DNA from: Chitinophaga arvensicola
GTDB lineage: Bacteria > Bacteroidota > Bacteroidia > Chitinophagales > Chitinophagaceae
Length of the DNA stretch: 64,000 nucleotides
NCBI RefSeq assembly: GCF_900110835.1
Contig: NZ_FOJG01000001.1
Location: 682,001-746,000 of the forward strand
Reading direction: 5' to 3'
Shown here piece by piece: positions 46,055-56,313 of the stretch. Positions within the stretch are counted from its first letter, which is position 1; each line of letters opens with the position of its first letter. Made by a program: the position numbers and the translations under genes. The notes beneath the pieces are model-generated. The model made no database searches. It saw only the letters and a program-made list of their open reading frames with translations, and was not told where the DNA came from.

Positions 46055-46822
46055 TCAACTTCTTTTCCTCACCAGCTGAAAATCATCTGTTCCCACTAAT
46101 CCATATTCCTGGATATCCTTCGCTGAAAACAACTTTCTAAAAGGAATAAAAATAGTTTCAAAACCGGCTTCTATCAGCTTCCGGGCATAGTCTTCCCCGT
46201 AATATCGGATATGCCCGGGATCTCCGTAAACGAGCGCCCGCTGTTCCGGACTGGTAATGCTATCGTCTTCATGCGTTACCTTCAGCCCAGGCTTAATAGG
46301 TACCTGGATCAACGCAATGCCTCCTGGCTTCAATACGCGGAATAACTCACTGATGGCCTTCCTGTCTTCCTTAATATACTCAAGTACATGTGAACAAAGG
46401 ATAACATCAAAGCTATCGTCGGCCATCTCCGGCATATGCACAATGTCCAGGTAAATAGTATCTCCCGGGTAGGTACGCTCAAAAGAGGGGGCAAACTTAT
46501 CAGCAGGCACGTAATCAAGGCCTTTCAACTCCTTGAAATACCTGTAAAAAATGGCCTCCGGACCAATATGCAGCAGCCTTTTTCCAGCCCTGATAAAGTC
46601 CGGTGTGCGCTGCATATACAGCCATAAAGCCCGATCCCTTTCATTGGAACGACAACGTGGACACATCCCGGGACGCTGGTCCACTCCTATCGGGAGAAAC
46701 CGGGAAAAAGATTGTTCACAACAGGGACAACTCACGTTAGTCCCCCGATAATAAAAACCCCGCAATTGCAGGTACACGGGCAAAGCCGTTTTCTTCAGAA
46801 TTTTCTTGACAATGGGTTGCAT
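46055..46822 (-). CDS. SAM-dependent methyltransferase with N-terminal zinc ribbon
   Basis: This 255-residue protein has a cysteine-rich N terminus (CPCCEQSF at about 33 and CPRCRSNERDRALW near 55) followed by a class I methyltransferase fold with ILCSHVLEYIKEDRKAISEL and VLKPGGIALIQVP. The substrate is unknown; similar genes lie in surface-polysaccharide and lipid loci. It is monocistronic as far as can be seen. Confidence 0.82.
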   Translation of the reverse strand: MQPIVKKILKKTALPVYLQLRGFYYRGTNVSCPCCEQSFSRFLPIGVDQRPGMCPRCRSNERDRALWLYMQRTPDFIRAGKRLLHIGPEAIFYRYFKELKGLDYVPADKFAPSFERTYPGDTIYLDIVHMPEMADDSFDVILCSHVLEYIKEDRKAISELFRVLKPGGIALIQVPIKPGLKVTHEDDSITSPEQRALVYGDPGHIRYYGEDYARKLIEAGFETIFIPFRKLFSAKDIQEYGLVGTDDFQLVRKRS

Positions 46823-47002
46823 TAGCTACAGATTAGATTAGTCAGGCTATAGGTATCGATACGTGAAATTCAATTACCGAATACAGGACATTATTCTGCC
46901 GGCCAATTATAACCAGCCGGCATGGATCAACTTTAATACTTAAAATGAGTGATTGCGTCTTCTTCCTTTCTTACAACCGATAAGTGTGCGTACGTGAAAA
47001 TT

Positions 47003-47545
47003 TTATAGCGTTGTTTCAGATCTTCCATCCAGGATTTTCCGGATGAACTCTTTTACTTCCTCCACCCGTTCTCTAAAGCGAAGCTCCGATTGGGTAATTA
47101 ACCGGTCAAACATGTGGATGCTGCCGTTTTTTACCTGGAGTTCCAACTGCGTTAGCATTGCAGGGCATATTATTTTCTTATCAAGCCAGCTGGAGGTTAA
47201 TACAAGATAATAAATTTCAAACGCAGATTGATTAAAATACGTGAAGATTTTCTTTACATCCAGCATACTGCTGTCAAAGATCAGTGACAGGTTCAGCAGG
47301 AAAGAAGTATCCGCAGCATGGTGATATTGTATAACAGATTTTATACGCTGCAGATGATCTTCCGTTACCGCATATGGCGGCGGAGCGTTAATAACTATAA
47401 ACTTTTCAAGCCATCCTGCATCCAGTTTTATAGGCTGTTTAAAAGCATAAAACTGTTTTCTCTGAAACAGGTGTTGTATGGTTCTTGTTTTGCCTGAATG
47501 CGGGTTACCAACAACAACAAACAATTTTCTAGGATAAAAATTCAT
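47003..47545 (-). CDS. P-loop hypothetical protein
   Basis: This protein of about 180 residues has a Walker A motif (VVGNPHSGKTRTIQHLF, about 10-26) near its start, a NAPPPYAVTEDHLQRI turn and no clear Walker B or G-domain set. It may be a nucleotide-binding switch, but no family was recognised. The ATG at 47545 follows a TTG that could start the frame two codons earlier. The Amj-like gene is 53 bp upstream on the same strand. Confidence 0.6.
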   Translation of the reverse strand: MNFYPRKLFVVVGNPHSGKTRTIQHLFQRKQFYAFKQPIKLDAGWLEKFIVINAPPPYAVTEDHLQRIKSVIQYHHAADTSFLLNLSLIFDSSMLDVKKIFTYFNQSAFEIYYLVLTSSWLDKKIICPAMLTQLELQVKNGSIHMFDRLITQSELRFRERVEEVKEFIRKILDGRSETTL

Positions 47546-47598
47546 CTCCAAAAAACCAAAAAAAAACGCGTTCGTCTGTTAATCAAATGTAAATAGCA

Positions 47599-48399
47599 TT
47601 ATACTTTTTCCGCCAGAAATGCAATCAGATGAGCGCCCGGTAAAAAAAGCACCTGTGCCAGTAAAGTACCCACGATTCTCGCCAGTATCATATGGGAGAT
47701 GAACTTCCTGAAATCTGCTTCCGATAATTTGCCCAATACCACATCGTCCGTAAGCACCGATAAATGGGGATCAATAAACAATGCCATCAGCACTGTTGCT
47801 ACTCCGTTTATAACGCCCGACAGATTACTCGCCGTAGTTCTGTACTCCGGGTTCAGATACGCTGCATATACACACGATAATACCGCAATGGTAATAATAG
47901 CAGTAGCTACTACATTATAAAAAAAAATGCGCCAGGGGAAATTGTTTCTTGCAGGTAGTGCCAGTAACTGTTGCTTCGTGGGCATTCGTATATTCTCCTT
48001 CAGAAACTGCATGCCCGCGCCGGAAAAGCCAAGATAAAACAATCGGGGAACAGATCTGTAAATGCTGAAATGTACAACTGCCTTTAATAATAAACGTTGA
48101 AAAGTAGGAATCAGTAGTACACCTCCAATAGCCCCTGCTGTACAGGAAGCAATAATATACCGGAAGATGAGCTCATTGGAAAACACACCCTGCTTCAGAT
48201 GCTGCTCCACTGTTTTCGCCAGCAGCGGCGCCTGCAACGTATTGGCGGTACGTGATAATAAAACCAATATGTTGAAAAGAGAAAAAGTAATGGCAATTCT
48301 CCCCGTCCTTACCCCTATTATCCTGACAGCATAAGATAACGTAGTCATCCCGTTAATAAACATAGTAAGGATCAACACAATGATTATCTGGGTAGTCAT
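47599..48399 (-). CDS. Amj-like (DUF2837) lipid II flippase family protein
   Basis: This 266-residue protein has about six membrane helices and the conserved start TLSYAVRIIGVRTGRIAITF with SLFNILVLLSRTANT, which matches Bacillus Amj, an alternative lipid II flippase to MurJ. A role in moving peptidoglycan precursors across the inner membrane is by homology. Gene neighbours are not cell-wall genes. Confidence 0.75.
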   Translation of the reverse strand: MTTQIIIVLILTMFINGMTTLSYAVRIIGVRTGRIAITFSLFNILVLLSRTANTLQAPLLAKTVEQHLKQGVFSNELIFRYIIASCTAGAIGGVLLIPTFQRLLLKAVVHFSIYRSVPRLFYLGFSGAGMQFLKENIRMPTKQQLLALPARNNFPWRIFFYNVVATAIITIAVLSCVYAAYLNPEYRTTASNLSGVINGVATVLMALFIDPHLSVLTDDVVLGKLSEADFRKFISHMILARIVGTLLAQVLFLPGAHLIAFLAEKV

Positions 48400-48434
48400 T
48401 TCAGCAACAATTTAAGGTACTGCTAAAATAACTT

Positions 48435-50839
48435 TTATTCCGTTCTTAAACTCCTTACCGGATCTGTTGCGGCCAAACGCCGCGTCATTACAATAATAAC
48501 AGCTGCCACAAGTACTGTCATCAACACTCCTACTCCTACAAAAGGAAATGCACCCATGTGAATGCTATAGGCATAATCCATCAGCCAATGCTGTAACAGG
48601 TACCAGGATAACGGCCAGGCTATCAGGTTGGAGACAATGATAATGCCTGAGAATTCTTTTATAAAAAGAAGCGTGATATTTAACCCTGATGCGCCGAGTA
48701 CTTTCCTTATTCCCATTTCCTTACCTCTTTTTGTGATACTCAGGGTAACAATACCCAACACTCCCAATAATACGATCATTAATGCTACCACTGTAGCCGC
48801 CTTCGCAGCTCTCTGCATCTGCGTTTCGGTTTCATACAACTGTGCCAGGCTATCATCCAGAAATCTGAAATCGAAAGGCGTGTCCGGGAAAACAGTCTGC
48901 CACTTGCGTTGTAAAGCGGCCATCTGTGCGGTAGTATTACCCGGGCGCAACTGGAAGGATATAAAGCGGTAAATGTTCTGGGCCTCCACCGGCTGAAAGT
49001 AAACGGGCGTAATGGCATCATGCAGTGACCCGAAATGAAAATCTCTTGTAACACCGCTCACATAAAGCACCTGGTTAAAATTGTACAAGCGCAGTGGCTG
49101 ATTTATCGCTGCTGCGGCGCTCTTCCATCCCAGGGCCTTTACCGCTGCTTCGTTGATCACGATCTTTGCCGAATCGCCGGCATTTCCTTCATAAAAGGCA
49201 CCTGCATTCAGTTTAATATTATAGGTTTTCAGAAAGTACTCATCTGTGCTAAGTCTAGCAGCAGCAATGGCCGTACTGGAATCATTTTCCGGCCGGTATA
49301 TCATGGCAGATCCACTATTGGCACCATCCATAATTTCATAGGCAAAAGCCGCTTCTTTTACTTCCGGCATCGCCCGGAATTCATCGCGCATAAGCTTCAT
49401 ATGAGCAACGCCCGCAGGTGTCCAATCCCTCGGTACGGGTACTGTTACAACTTTATCTTTGGTAAAACCCAGGTCAGAGTTAAAAAAATAACTCACCTGT
49501 TTGTCTATCACTATTGCCGCTACAAATACAACGATAGCTGTTACGAATTGCACCGTCACCAATGAACGACGGAATAATAATTTCTCTTTTATGTTACGCA
49601 GCTTTCCTTTCAACGCAGTTACAGATGGCTGGGCCGACAATACAAATGCAGGATATATACCCGCCAGCAATCCTGTTGTGCCTATTACCAATACCGGTAA
49701 TACCGCAAACCAGGTTGGCAGGGAAGATAAACCCGCTATTTCCTTTCCAATCATCAGGCTGAAGTAGGGCCTTAACAGGAAAAATAATCCCAATGCCAAC
49801 AGGAATGAAAAAGCAGCCACCAGTATCGATTCCGTAATAAACTGGAAGATCAACTGCCGCCGCCTCCCTCCCATCGCTTTTCGTACGCCTATTTCCTTTA
49901 GTCTCGTTAATGAGTTTCCAATAGAAATATTCACAAAATTAATAATTGCCATCAGCAGGATAAACAAGGCAATCAAAGAAAAAACAACGATCATTTTTCC
50001 TGCTATCCCTTTATACATCGTCAGGTATGCGTTTTTTAACGCCATCGGCACCACTTCCAGGGAACGCTGAACATCGGGAGAAGTATTTTCTTTCAGCAAC
50101 GTTTTCAACGGCACCTTCAGCTGTGCCGCAGTAACACCGGGCTTCAGCAACACGTATCCCACTATATAGGGTGACTGCCAGCTGTAAAGCCGGCCTGCCT
50201 GCCAAAGTAACGAATGCTGGCTGGCGCAAGAAATATTTCATTACCCGGTTTGGAATAGTTGGTGATGGTATTAAACGGCAAATCCTTTATGACAGCAGTC
50301 ACTTCGAAGTCATCATTTCTGCCGTCAAAAGATTTTATCTTCAGCAACCTGCCTACCACATCTGTTTTACCAAAATACAAGCGGGCCTTCTTTTCCGTAA
50401 TTACCACCGCATTCGCTTTATCCATCGCGGTGCGCGGATCTCCGTATACCACCGGAAAATTAAACACCTCAAAGAAGGTCGAGTCTCCAGGGTGTATGCC
50501 TTCCCGGAAATACTTATCTCCAACCGATACCACGGTTGTAATCGCATCATGCGCATATGCTTTCTCTATCAAAGCAGGATAATTATCCTGTAATGCTTTA
50601 GTAAGGGATCCGAACGTTGTAAATTCAACACCCGATTCAGGATTCGCCCATTTGCTTTTCAACAGAAAAATACGATCACTATTCTTTACAAAATGATTTA
50701 CCTGGAATTCGCCCCAGGCATAGATTCCTATCAGCAATACGAATGTAATACCGATAGCTAATCCCAGAATATTTACCACAGCAAAAAAACGGTTCTTCAC
50801 GATGTTCCTCCAGGCGATCAGAAAATAATTCTTTATCAT
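48435..50839 (-). pseudogene. ABC transporter permease (MacB/FtsX type), frameshifted
   Basis: Together two frames encode a normal permease of about 800 residues. The N-terminal frame (50839 to about 50160) has MIKNYFLIAWRNIVKNRFFA and the first MacB periplasmic domain. The C-terminal frame runs to 48435 with the FtsX helices and GKEMGIRKVLGAS. They meet near 50194-50203 on a GGCA repeat: the N frame ends FGRQAGFTAGSHPI, and the C frame reads AGRLYSWQSPYIVGYVLLKPG. Adding one GGCA unit rejoins them. Either a real mutation, a switchable repeat, or a sequencing error. Such permeases, with an MacB ATPase, export peptides or drugs. Confidence 0.8.
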
Positions 50840-51058
50840 AAATCAGGATGAATAGTGAATTTGTCTCTCACGAAAAAAATGCCGCATTATAAGTCTATAG
50901 TAATCAATATCATCTCTCCCCTTTTCTGTCCGAAACTGAACAAAAAATGTTCGCTTCTGCACAGGGTAAAAAAGAATCGCTTTTTAAGAAAATAAGCCTA
51001 TACACCCTTTCTTTTTATTTGTACTTTGTACACTTATTCCACCTAGTAAATGTTTAGC

Positions 51059-53203
51059 ATGAAAAAAATACTCTGTGTCAGCCTTATTCTGTTGACTCAT
51101 TGGGCATCCGGACAAGATAAAACCATCCGCATCGCCACGCGCAATATCAGCCTTGTATATGGCATCAACCGGGAAGGCAGATTGGTACAGCAATACTTCG
51201 GGCAACAGCTGCAACCCCAGCAGGCAGACGCCCTGGCCAATGGCAAACAGGAAGCCTATGTTACTGCTGGTATGGAAAGTCTGCTGGATCCTGCCATCCG
51301 TATGGTTCATAACGATGGTAATCCTTCCCTGGAATTGAAATATGATACCCACACTTCCTCAAAAAACAGCGACGATATTACTGTTACCACTGTGACGATG
51401 AAAGATCCGGCGTATCCTGTCACCGTTATACTGCATTTCGAAGCCTACTATAAAGAAGATATTATCAAAGCCTGGACAGAGATAAGCCATAGTGAAAAAA
51501 AGCCTGTGCTGTTAACGGCTTACGCCTCTTCCATGCTCCATCTTAAAGCAGATAAATACTGGTTAACGCAATTTCATGGCGACTGGGCCAAAGAAGTGGA
51601 TATGCCGGAACAATACCTCACTGCCGGGATGAAGATCCTTGACAGCAAACTGGGGGTTAGAGCCAACATGCTGCAATCCCCCCTGTTCCTGCTCTCCCTT
51701 GATCATCCTGCAGAAGAAGAAAGTGGCGAGGTGCTGGCAGGTACGCTGGCCTGGACCGGGAACTTTAAATTTGGTTTTGAAGTAGATGAGCATAATTCTC
51801 TGCACATCAATGCAGGTATCAATCCTTACGCCAGCGACTACACGCTGAAGCCGAACGAAGTATTCACCACACCAGCATTTATTTTCACGTTATCGGCCAA
51901 AGGAAAAGGCGCTGCCAGTCGTAGCTTTCACCGTTGGGCCCTCGACTATGGCATTCTCGATGGACACGCTCCCCGCCTCACCCTGCTCAATAACTGGGAA
52001 GCCACCGGCATGGACTTCAACGAACAAAAACTCACCAGTCTCTTTGGCGGCGCCAAAAAACTGGGCGTCGACCTCTTCCTGCTGGACGACGGCTGGTTTG
52101 CCAATAAATTCCCCCGGAATGCAGACAATGCCGGATTGGGCGACTGGGAACACAATACCTCCAAACTCCCTCATGGGCTGGGCTACCTGGTAACAGAAGC
52201 GGAAAAACAGGGCGTGAAATTCGGTATCTGGCTGGAACCGGAAATGGTTAATCCCAAAAGTGAACTATATACGAAGCATCCTGATTGGGTGCTGCGCCTG
52301 CCCAACCGGGCCGAAAACTATTTCCGTCAACAGATGGTGCTGGACCTTACCAATCCCGCTGTACAGGACTTTGTATATGGTGTAGTAGACAAAACCATGT
52401 CAGAAAATCCAGGTATTGCCTATATCAAATGGGATTGTAACCGGATGCTCACTAACACCTGGTCGCCCTATCTGAAAGAAAAACAATCACACCTGTTCAT
52501 CGAATACACCCGCAGTTTATATAAAGTGCTTGACCGCGTGAGGGCAAAATATCCACACCTGCCGATCATGCTATGCTCCGGTGGTGGCGGCCGTACAGAT
52601 TATGGTGCATTAAAGTATTTCACAGAATTCTGGCCCAGCGATAATACCGATGGACTTGACAGGATCTATATCCAATACGGCTACTCGCATTTCTTCCCGG
52701 CTAACACCATCGCCGCACACGTCACCAACTGGGGACATCAATCGCTGAAATTCCGCACAGATGTGGCTATGATGGGTAAACTCGGCTATGATATAAAAGT
52801 GGACGACTTTACCGATAAAGAGTTGCAATTCAGCCAGGATGCCGTAACTACGTATAAGCGTATCAGTGATATCGTATGGCATGGCAATCTTTATCGTCTC
52901 ATTTCTCCCTATAAGGAGAACAGAGCTGTATTCCAGTATACGAGTGATGATCAGCAGAAAACAGTTATTTTCAGTTACCTGATGAACATCTCCAAAAACG
53001 ATGTATTTACACCGGTAAAATTACAAGGACTGGATCCTCAAAAAAACTATCGGATAAAGGAGATCAACCTGTTTCCGGATACACATAGCTCCTATCATTT
53101 CGATAAAGTTTACAGCGGCGATTTCCTGATGAAGGAAGGCCTTCAACTGGTAGCAGGCCGCCGCTCCCTCAGCAGCAATATCCTCGAAATAACGGCCGAA
53201 TAA
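51059..53203 (+). CDS. Alpha-galactosidase, GH36
   Basis: This protein of about 715 residues has a signal peptide (MKKILCVSLILLTHWASGQ). It has the GH36 beta-sandwich then barrel: LLDDGWFANKFP, the nucleophile D459 in YIKWDCNRM, CSGGGGRTDYGAL and the acid/base D528 in WPSDNTDGLDR. It releases terminal alpha-galactose from oligosaccharides such as raffinose or galactomannan. Start at 51059 or at ATG 51050. Confidence 0.93.
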   Translation: MKKILCVSLILLTHWASGQDKTIRIATRNISLVYGINREGRLVQQYFGQQLQPQQADALANGKQEAYVTAGMESLLDPAIRMVHNDGNPSLELKYDTHTSSKNSDDITVTTVTMKDPAYPVTVILHFEAYYKEDIIKAWTEISHSEKKPVLLTAYASSMLHLKADKYWLTQFHGDWAKEVDMPEQYLTAGMKILDSKLGVRANMLQSPLFLLSLDHPAEEESGEVLAGTLAWTGNFKFGFEVDEHNSLHINAGINPYASDYTLKPNEVFTTPAFIFTLSAKGKGAASRSFHRWALDYGILDGHAPRLTLLNNWEATGMDFNEQKLTSLFGGAKKLGVDLFLLDDGWFANKFPRNADNAGLGDWEHNTSKLPHGLGYLVTEAEKQGVKFGIWLEPEMVNPKSELYTKHPDWVLRLPNRAENYFRQQMVLDLTNPAVQDFVYGVVDKTMSENPGIAYIKWDCNRMLTNTWSPYLKEKQSHLFIEYTRSLYKVLDRVRAKYPHLPIMLCSGGGGRTDYGALKYFTEFWPSDNTDGLDRIYIQYGYSHFFPANTIAAHVTNWGHQSLKFRTDVAMMGKLGYDIKVDDFTDKELQFSQDAVTTYKRISDIVWHGNLYRLISPYKENRAVFQYTSDDQQKTVIFSYLMNISKNDVFTPVKLQGLDPQKNYRIKEINLFPDTHSSYHFDKVYSGDFLMKEGLQLVAGRRSLSSNILEITAE

Positions 53204-53223
53204 CGGTTACAAACAATAGTATT

Positions 53224-53260
53224 GTCCTGCTTCCGTTGGTAATGGAGGCAGGACTTTTAT
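53224..53260 (+). terminator. Terminator of the GH36 gene
   Basis: An 11-bp stem (GTCCTGCTTCC / GGAGGCAGGAC, one G-T pair) is followed by a TTTTATTTTT run. Confidence 0.8.
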
Positions 53261-53320
53261 TTTTCACAAAAATGAAATCGCGCCTGATTCATTATCTTCA
53301 ACAACTCAAACTACAGGGAT

Positions 53321-54265
53321 ATGCTTCCTTTTGCCAATATGCCTTATGGTAATGCACCGGGATATTGTTTTCCTCTGACAGAAATTTGTATGTATGCCCT
53401 GCTGTTCATCTGTGGATGGCATGCAATAAAAAAAGGAACCGGGCATATTGCCTGGCTGCTGGGCGCCTTGTGTTTCGGTCTGTTGCTGGAATATGTAAAT
53501 GTAGCCAGCAACAGTGGTTACGTGTATGGTCAGTTCTGGCTGATGCTGGGCAAGGCTCCTCACAATATCCCCTTCTGTATTGGTTGCGGCTGGGGTGTTA
53601 TCATTTACACATCCCGTCTGTTCACCGATAATTTTGGACTGCCGGTTTGGGCCGCAGCAGGCCTGGATAGCCTGCTGGCACTCAATATCGATGTTAGTAT
53701 GGATGTAGTCGCCTATCGCCTGCACATGTGGCACTGGGATTGGGTGGGCAGAGGATATCCCGGAGAAACACTCACCGGTCAATGGTTTGGTGTGCCCTAT
53801 GCAAATTTCTATGGCTGGTTGCTGGTCGTATTTTTCTATTCCCTTTTTGGACGGTTGCTGGAAAAAACACCGATCTGGAAAGTAGCTGTGCCCATATTGG
53901 CGATACTGCTATCTCAGGCTGCACTCTGGATCTCCCTGTTTCCGCTGGCCGACCTGCTGAAACAGTCCTTCGGCATCAGTAGTATGCAAAGGCTGCTGGC
54001 ACTGCTGATAATACTGTCATCATTAGTGATAATTGGCTTTCTCAGAAAAAGAGCGCCGGTTCGTCATTACTTCCCGTTTGCTGCCTGGGTGGTTCCTTTA
54101 TGGTTCCACGTGTATTTTCTGGTATGGCTATTCCTGGGTGGTTTCTCCGGAGAAAACCAGCTGATGACTGCATTCTCCATTTTGAATGTTATTATCGGAT
54201 TGGCCATACATTGGCCAATGCTGATCAAACAGCGTTCTGTAACCATTTTAGCAGAAACGCGTTAA
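53321..54265 (+). CDS. Multi-spanning membrane protein, CruF/DUF422-like
   Basis: This 314-residue protein has about nine membrane helices. WFGVPYANFYGWLLVVFFYS resembles the motif of the carotenoid biosynthesis (CruF, DUF422) family, a carotenoid 1',2'-hydratase-type enzyme; the rest is more divergent. No other carotenoid genes are near. Hydratase activity is not claimed; the family call is moderate. Confidence 0.55.
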   Translation: MLPFANMPYGNAPGYCFPLTEICMYALLFICGWHAIKKGTGHIAWLLGALCFGLLLEYVNVASNSGYVYGQFWLMLGKAPHNIPFCIGCGWGVIIYTSRLFTDNFGLPVWAAAGLDSLLALNIDVSMDVVAYRLHMWHWDWVGRGYPGETLTGQWFGVPYANFYGWLLVVFFYSLFGRLLEKTPIWKVAVPILAILLSQAALWISLFPLADLLKQSFGISSMQRLLALLIILSSLVIIGFLRKRAPVRHYFPFAAWVVPLWFHVYFLVWLFLGGFSGENQLMTAFSILNVIIGLAIHWPMLIKQRSVTILAETR

Positions 54266-54302
54266 TAATATATCTTGTTTACCGCTTAAATAACTCCTGC
54301 TG

Positions 54303-55781
54303 GTGAAAACGCTTATCGGTTATCTTACAGGCTCTGAATGGCATATTTATGTTAAAATAGGTAGTACTGTTTTGCTGATGCTGATCTTCATTGGTCTCAT
54401 TGCTACTATTCTCCTGGAAAACCGGAACCCGGTAAAAGCTATTGGTTACATCCTCGTGCTGGTATTTATTCCGGTTGTTGGCTTAATTGTATACTACTAC
54501 CTGGGAAGGGATCTGCGGAAAAAAAGACGGTTCACTTTAAAGGGAAGTAAAGATGAGGTGTTGTTTTCGCAATACTGGGAATCGCAACGACCCCAAATTG
54601 AACAAATGCAGATAGAACTGCGCAAACAGTCCGGCAACAAGCAGGAACTGTCCGCGATGTTGTTGAATACACGGCAGTCTATCCTGAGTAAAAACAACAG
54701 TGTACAATTACTTATCAATGGAGAGGAAAAATTTCCTGCTGTTTACAGCGCCCTGCAGGCAGCAAAGCATCATATCCACATCGAATATTACATGATTTCG
54801 GCCGATGATGTAGGTAATAAAGTAACAGAAATACTGATAGAGAAATTGAAACAGGGCGTGCAGGTACGTTTTCTTTATGATGATATGGGGAGTGACCGCA
54901 TCGGCGATATTCCCAAACGTCTGAAGGCTCATGGCGCCAGCGTTTACCCATTCTCACCGGTACTGGTGGATTTCTATCTGAATGCCAACTACCGGAATCA
55001 CCGTAAAATTATTGTTGTCGATGGTAAAGTAGGATTTGTAGGTGGTATTAATCTTGATGAACGCTATATCAACAACGGCAAGCATACTACCTTCTGGCGG
55101 GATACGCATCTGAAAATGGAAGGTGACGCCGTTAATATTCTGCAGTTGCAGTTTCTGATGAGTTACCGTTATTGCAGTAAAGAAGTATTTCCTTTTGCAG
55201 AACCATTTTTCGGACGTTCCGGCTTAACAGGCACCTGCTTCACAGACATTGTAGCCAGCGGCCCGGATTCAGAATGGCCGGTTGCCATGCAGAGTATCCT
55301 GATGGCCATCAATATTGCTAAAAGAAGAATCAGAATCTCCAATCCCTATTTTATTCCCACAGAAGAATTGCTGACAGCACTACAAATGGCAGCGTTGGCG
55401 GGTAAAGATGTTCAACTCATACTGCCACTAAAAGGCGATTCTTACATCGTGCAACATGCGGCGCTTTCTTATCTGAAACCCTTACTGGCTGCGGGCGTAA
55501 AAATATTTTTCTACACCCGTGGTTTTATCCATGCAAAAACAATGGTTATCGATGATAACCTGGCATGGGTGAGTTCCGTTAATTTCGACAACCGTAGTTT
55601 CTACCTGAATTGTGAGATCGGCGCACTGGTCTATGATAATGAGGTAGCGACTAAATTAAACAGGATCTTTGAAGAAGATCTGCTCTACTCAGTTCCTGTA
55701 CAGGAAACCCGCTGGAACAAACGTAATGTCTTAAAACGGTTTATGGACGCTGTCTGTCGGCTTCTTACGCCACTGTTATAA
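54303..55781 (+). CDS. cls: Cardiolipin synthase
   Basis: This 492-residue protein has two N-terminal membrane helices (about 17-37 and 44-63) and two phospholipase D (HKD) motifs: HRKIIVVDG with GFVGG (H near 233) and HAKTMVIDD with WVSSVNFDNRS (H near 410). It joins two phosphatidylglycerol molecules to make cardiolipin. The start is a GTG at 54303. It follows the CruF-like gene by 37 bp. Confidence 0.93.
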   Translation: MKTLIGYLTGSEWHIYVKIGSTVLLMLIFIGLIATILLENRNPVKAIGYILVLVFIPVVGLIVYYYLGRDLRKKRRFTLKGSKDEVLFSQYWESQRPQIEQMQIELRKQSGNKQELSAMLLNTRQSILSKNNSVQLLINGEEKFPAVYSALQAAKHHIHIEYYMISADDVGNKVTEILIEKLKQGVQVRFLYDDMGSDRIGDIPKRLKAHGASVYPFSPVLVDFYLNANYRNHRKIIVVDGKVGFVGGINLDERYINNGKHTTFWRDTHLKMEGDAVNILQLQFLMSYRYCSKEVFPFAEPFFGRSGLTGTCFTDIVASGPDSEWPVAMQSILMAINIAKRRIRISNPYFIPTEELLTALQMAALAGKDVQLILPLKGDSYIVQHAALSYLKPLLAAGVKIFFYTRGFIHAKTMVIDDNLAWVSSVNFDNRSFYLNCEIGALVYDNEVATKLNRIFEEDLLYSVPVQETRWNKRNVLKRFMDAVCRLLTPLL

Positions 55782-55785
55782 GTAC

Positions 55786-56199
55786 TTAATTTCTGTCTTC
55801 GTCGAAATCGAGAAATTCGCCATTGTCTTCTTCCAGATCTTCGTGTCTGTCGCCACCAATACTGTAAATATTATTTTCCTCATCTTCTTCTCCGATGGCT
55901 TCTTCCTCATCATCCAGTTCCGCGCCGGGAATATCCAGATCGTCGCCAACTTTATCCTGGCGCCAGGTTTCTTCCTGTTCATCGCTTTTCTCTGCACGTT
56001 GTTTTTTCTCGGGTGGTAACTCACTGTTTCTGCGGAAGGATCCGGTTACTTCGTTGATATCCAGATCAACCTCCTTATCCCTGTTATTTTTACTCATAAT
56101 ATCCTCACTGGCAGGATATTCCGGGTATCCTGGAAACTCCTCTTCTTTCTTCACCGGTTTTTGATTGTCCTGATCTGTTTTATTTTTCTTGGTACTCAT
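55786..56199 (-). CDS. Acidic, intrinsically disordered protein
   Basis: This protein of about 137 residues is very rich in Asp and Glu (GDDLDIPGAELDDEEEAIGE) with Lys-rich patches (KKNKTDQDNQKPVKKEEE at the start). No fold is expected. Bacteroidota have similar proteins near stress genes. The ATG at 56199 is chosen. Function unknown. It is convergent with cls, 4 bp apart. Confidence 0.6.
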   Translation of the reverse strand: MSTKKNKTDQDNQKPVKKEEEFPGYPEYPASEDIMSKNNRDKEVDLDINEVTGSFRRNSELPPEKKQRAEKSDEQEETWRQDKVGDDLDIPGAELDDEEEAIGEEDEENNIYSIGGDRHEDLEEDNGEFLDFDEDRN

Positions 56200-56313
56200 A
56201 ATCAGTTCATTTAGTGTGTAAAAACGCTGAAAATGCCGTGCCACATAAAGCGGCCGGCATCATATAAAAAGATAACAAAGCAGTAGAATGATTGTTTACA
56301 GAGATTGCTGGTG

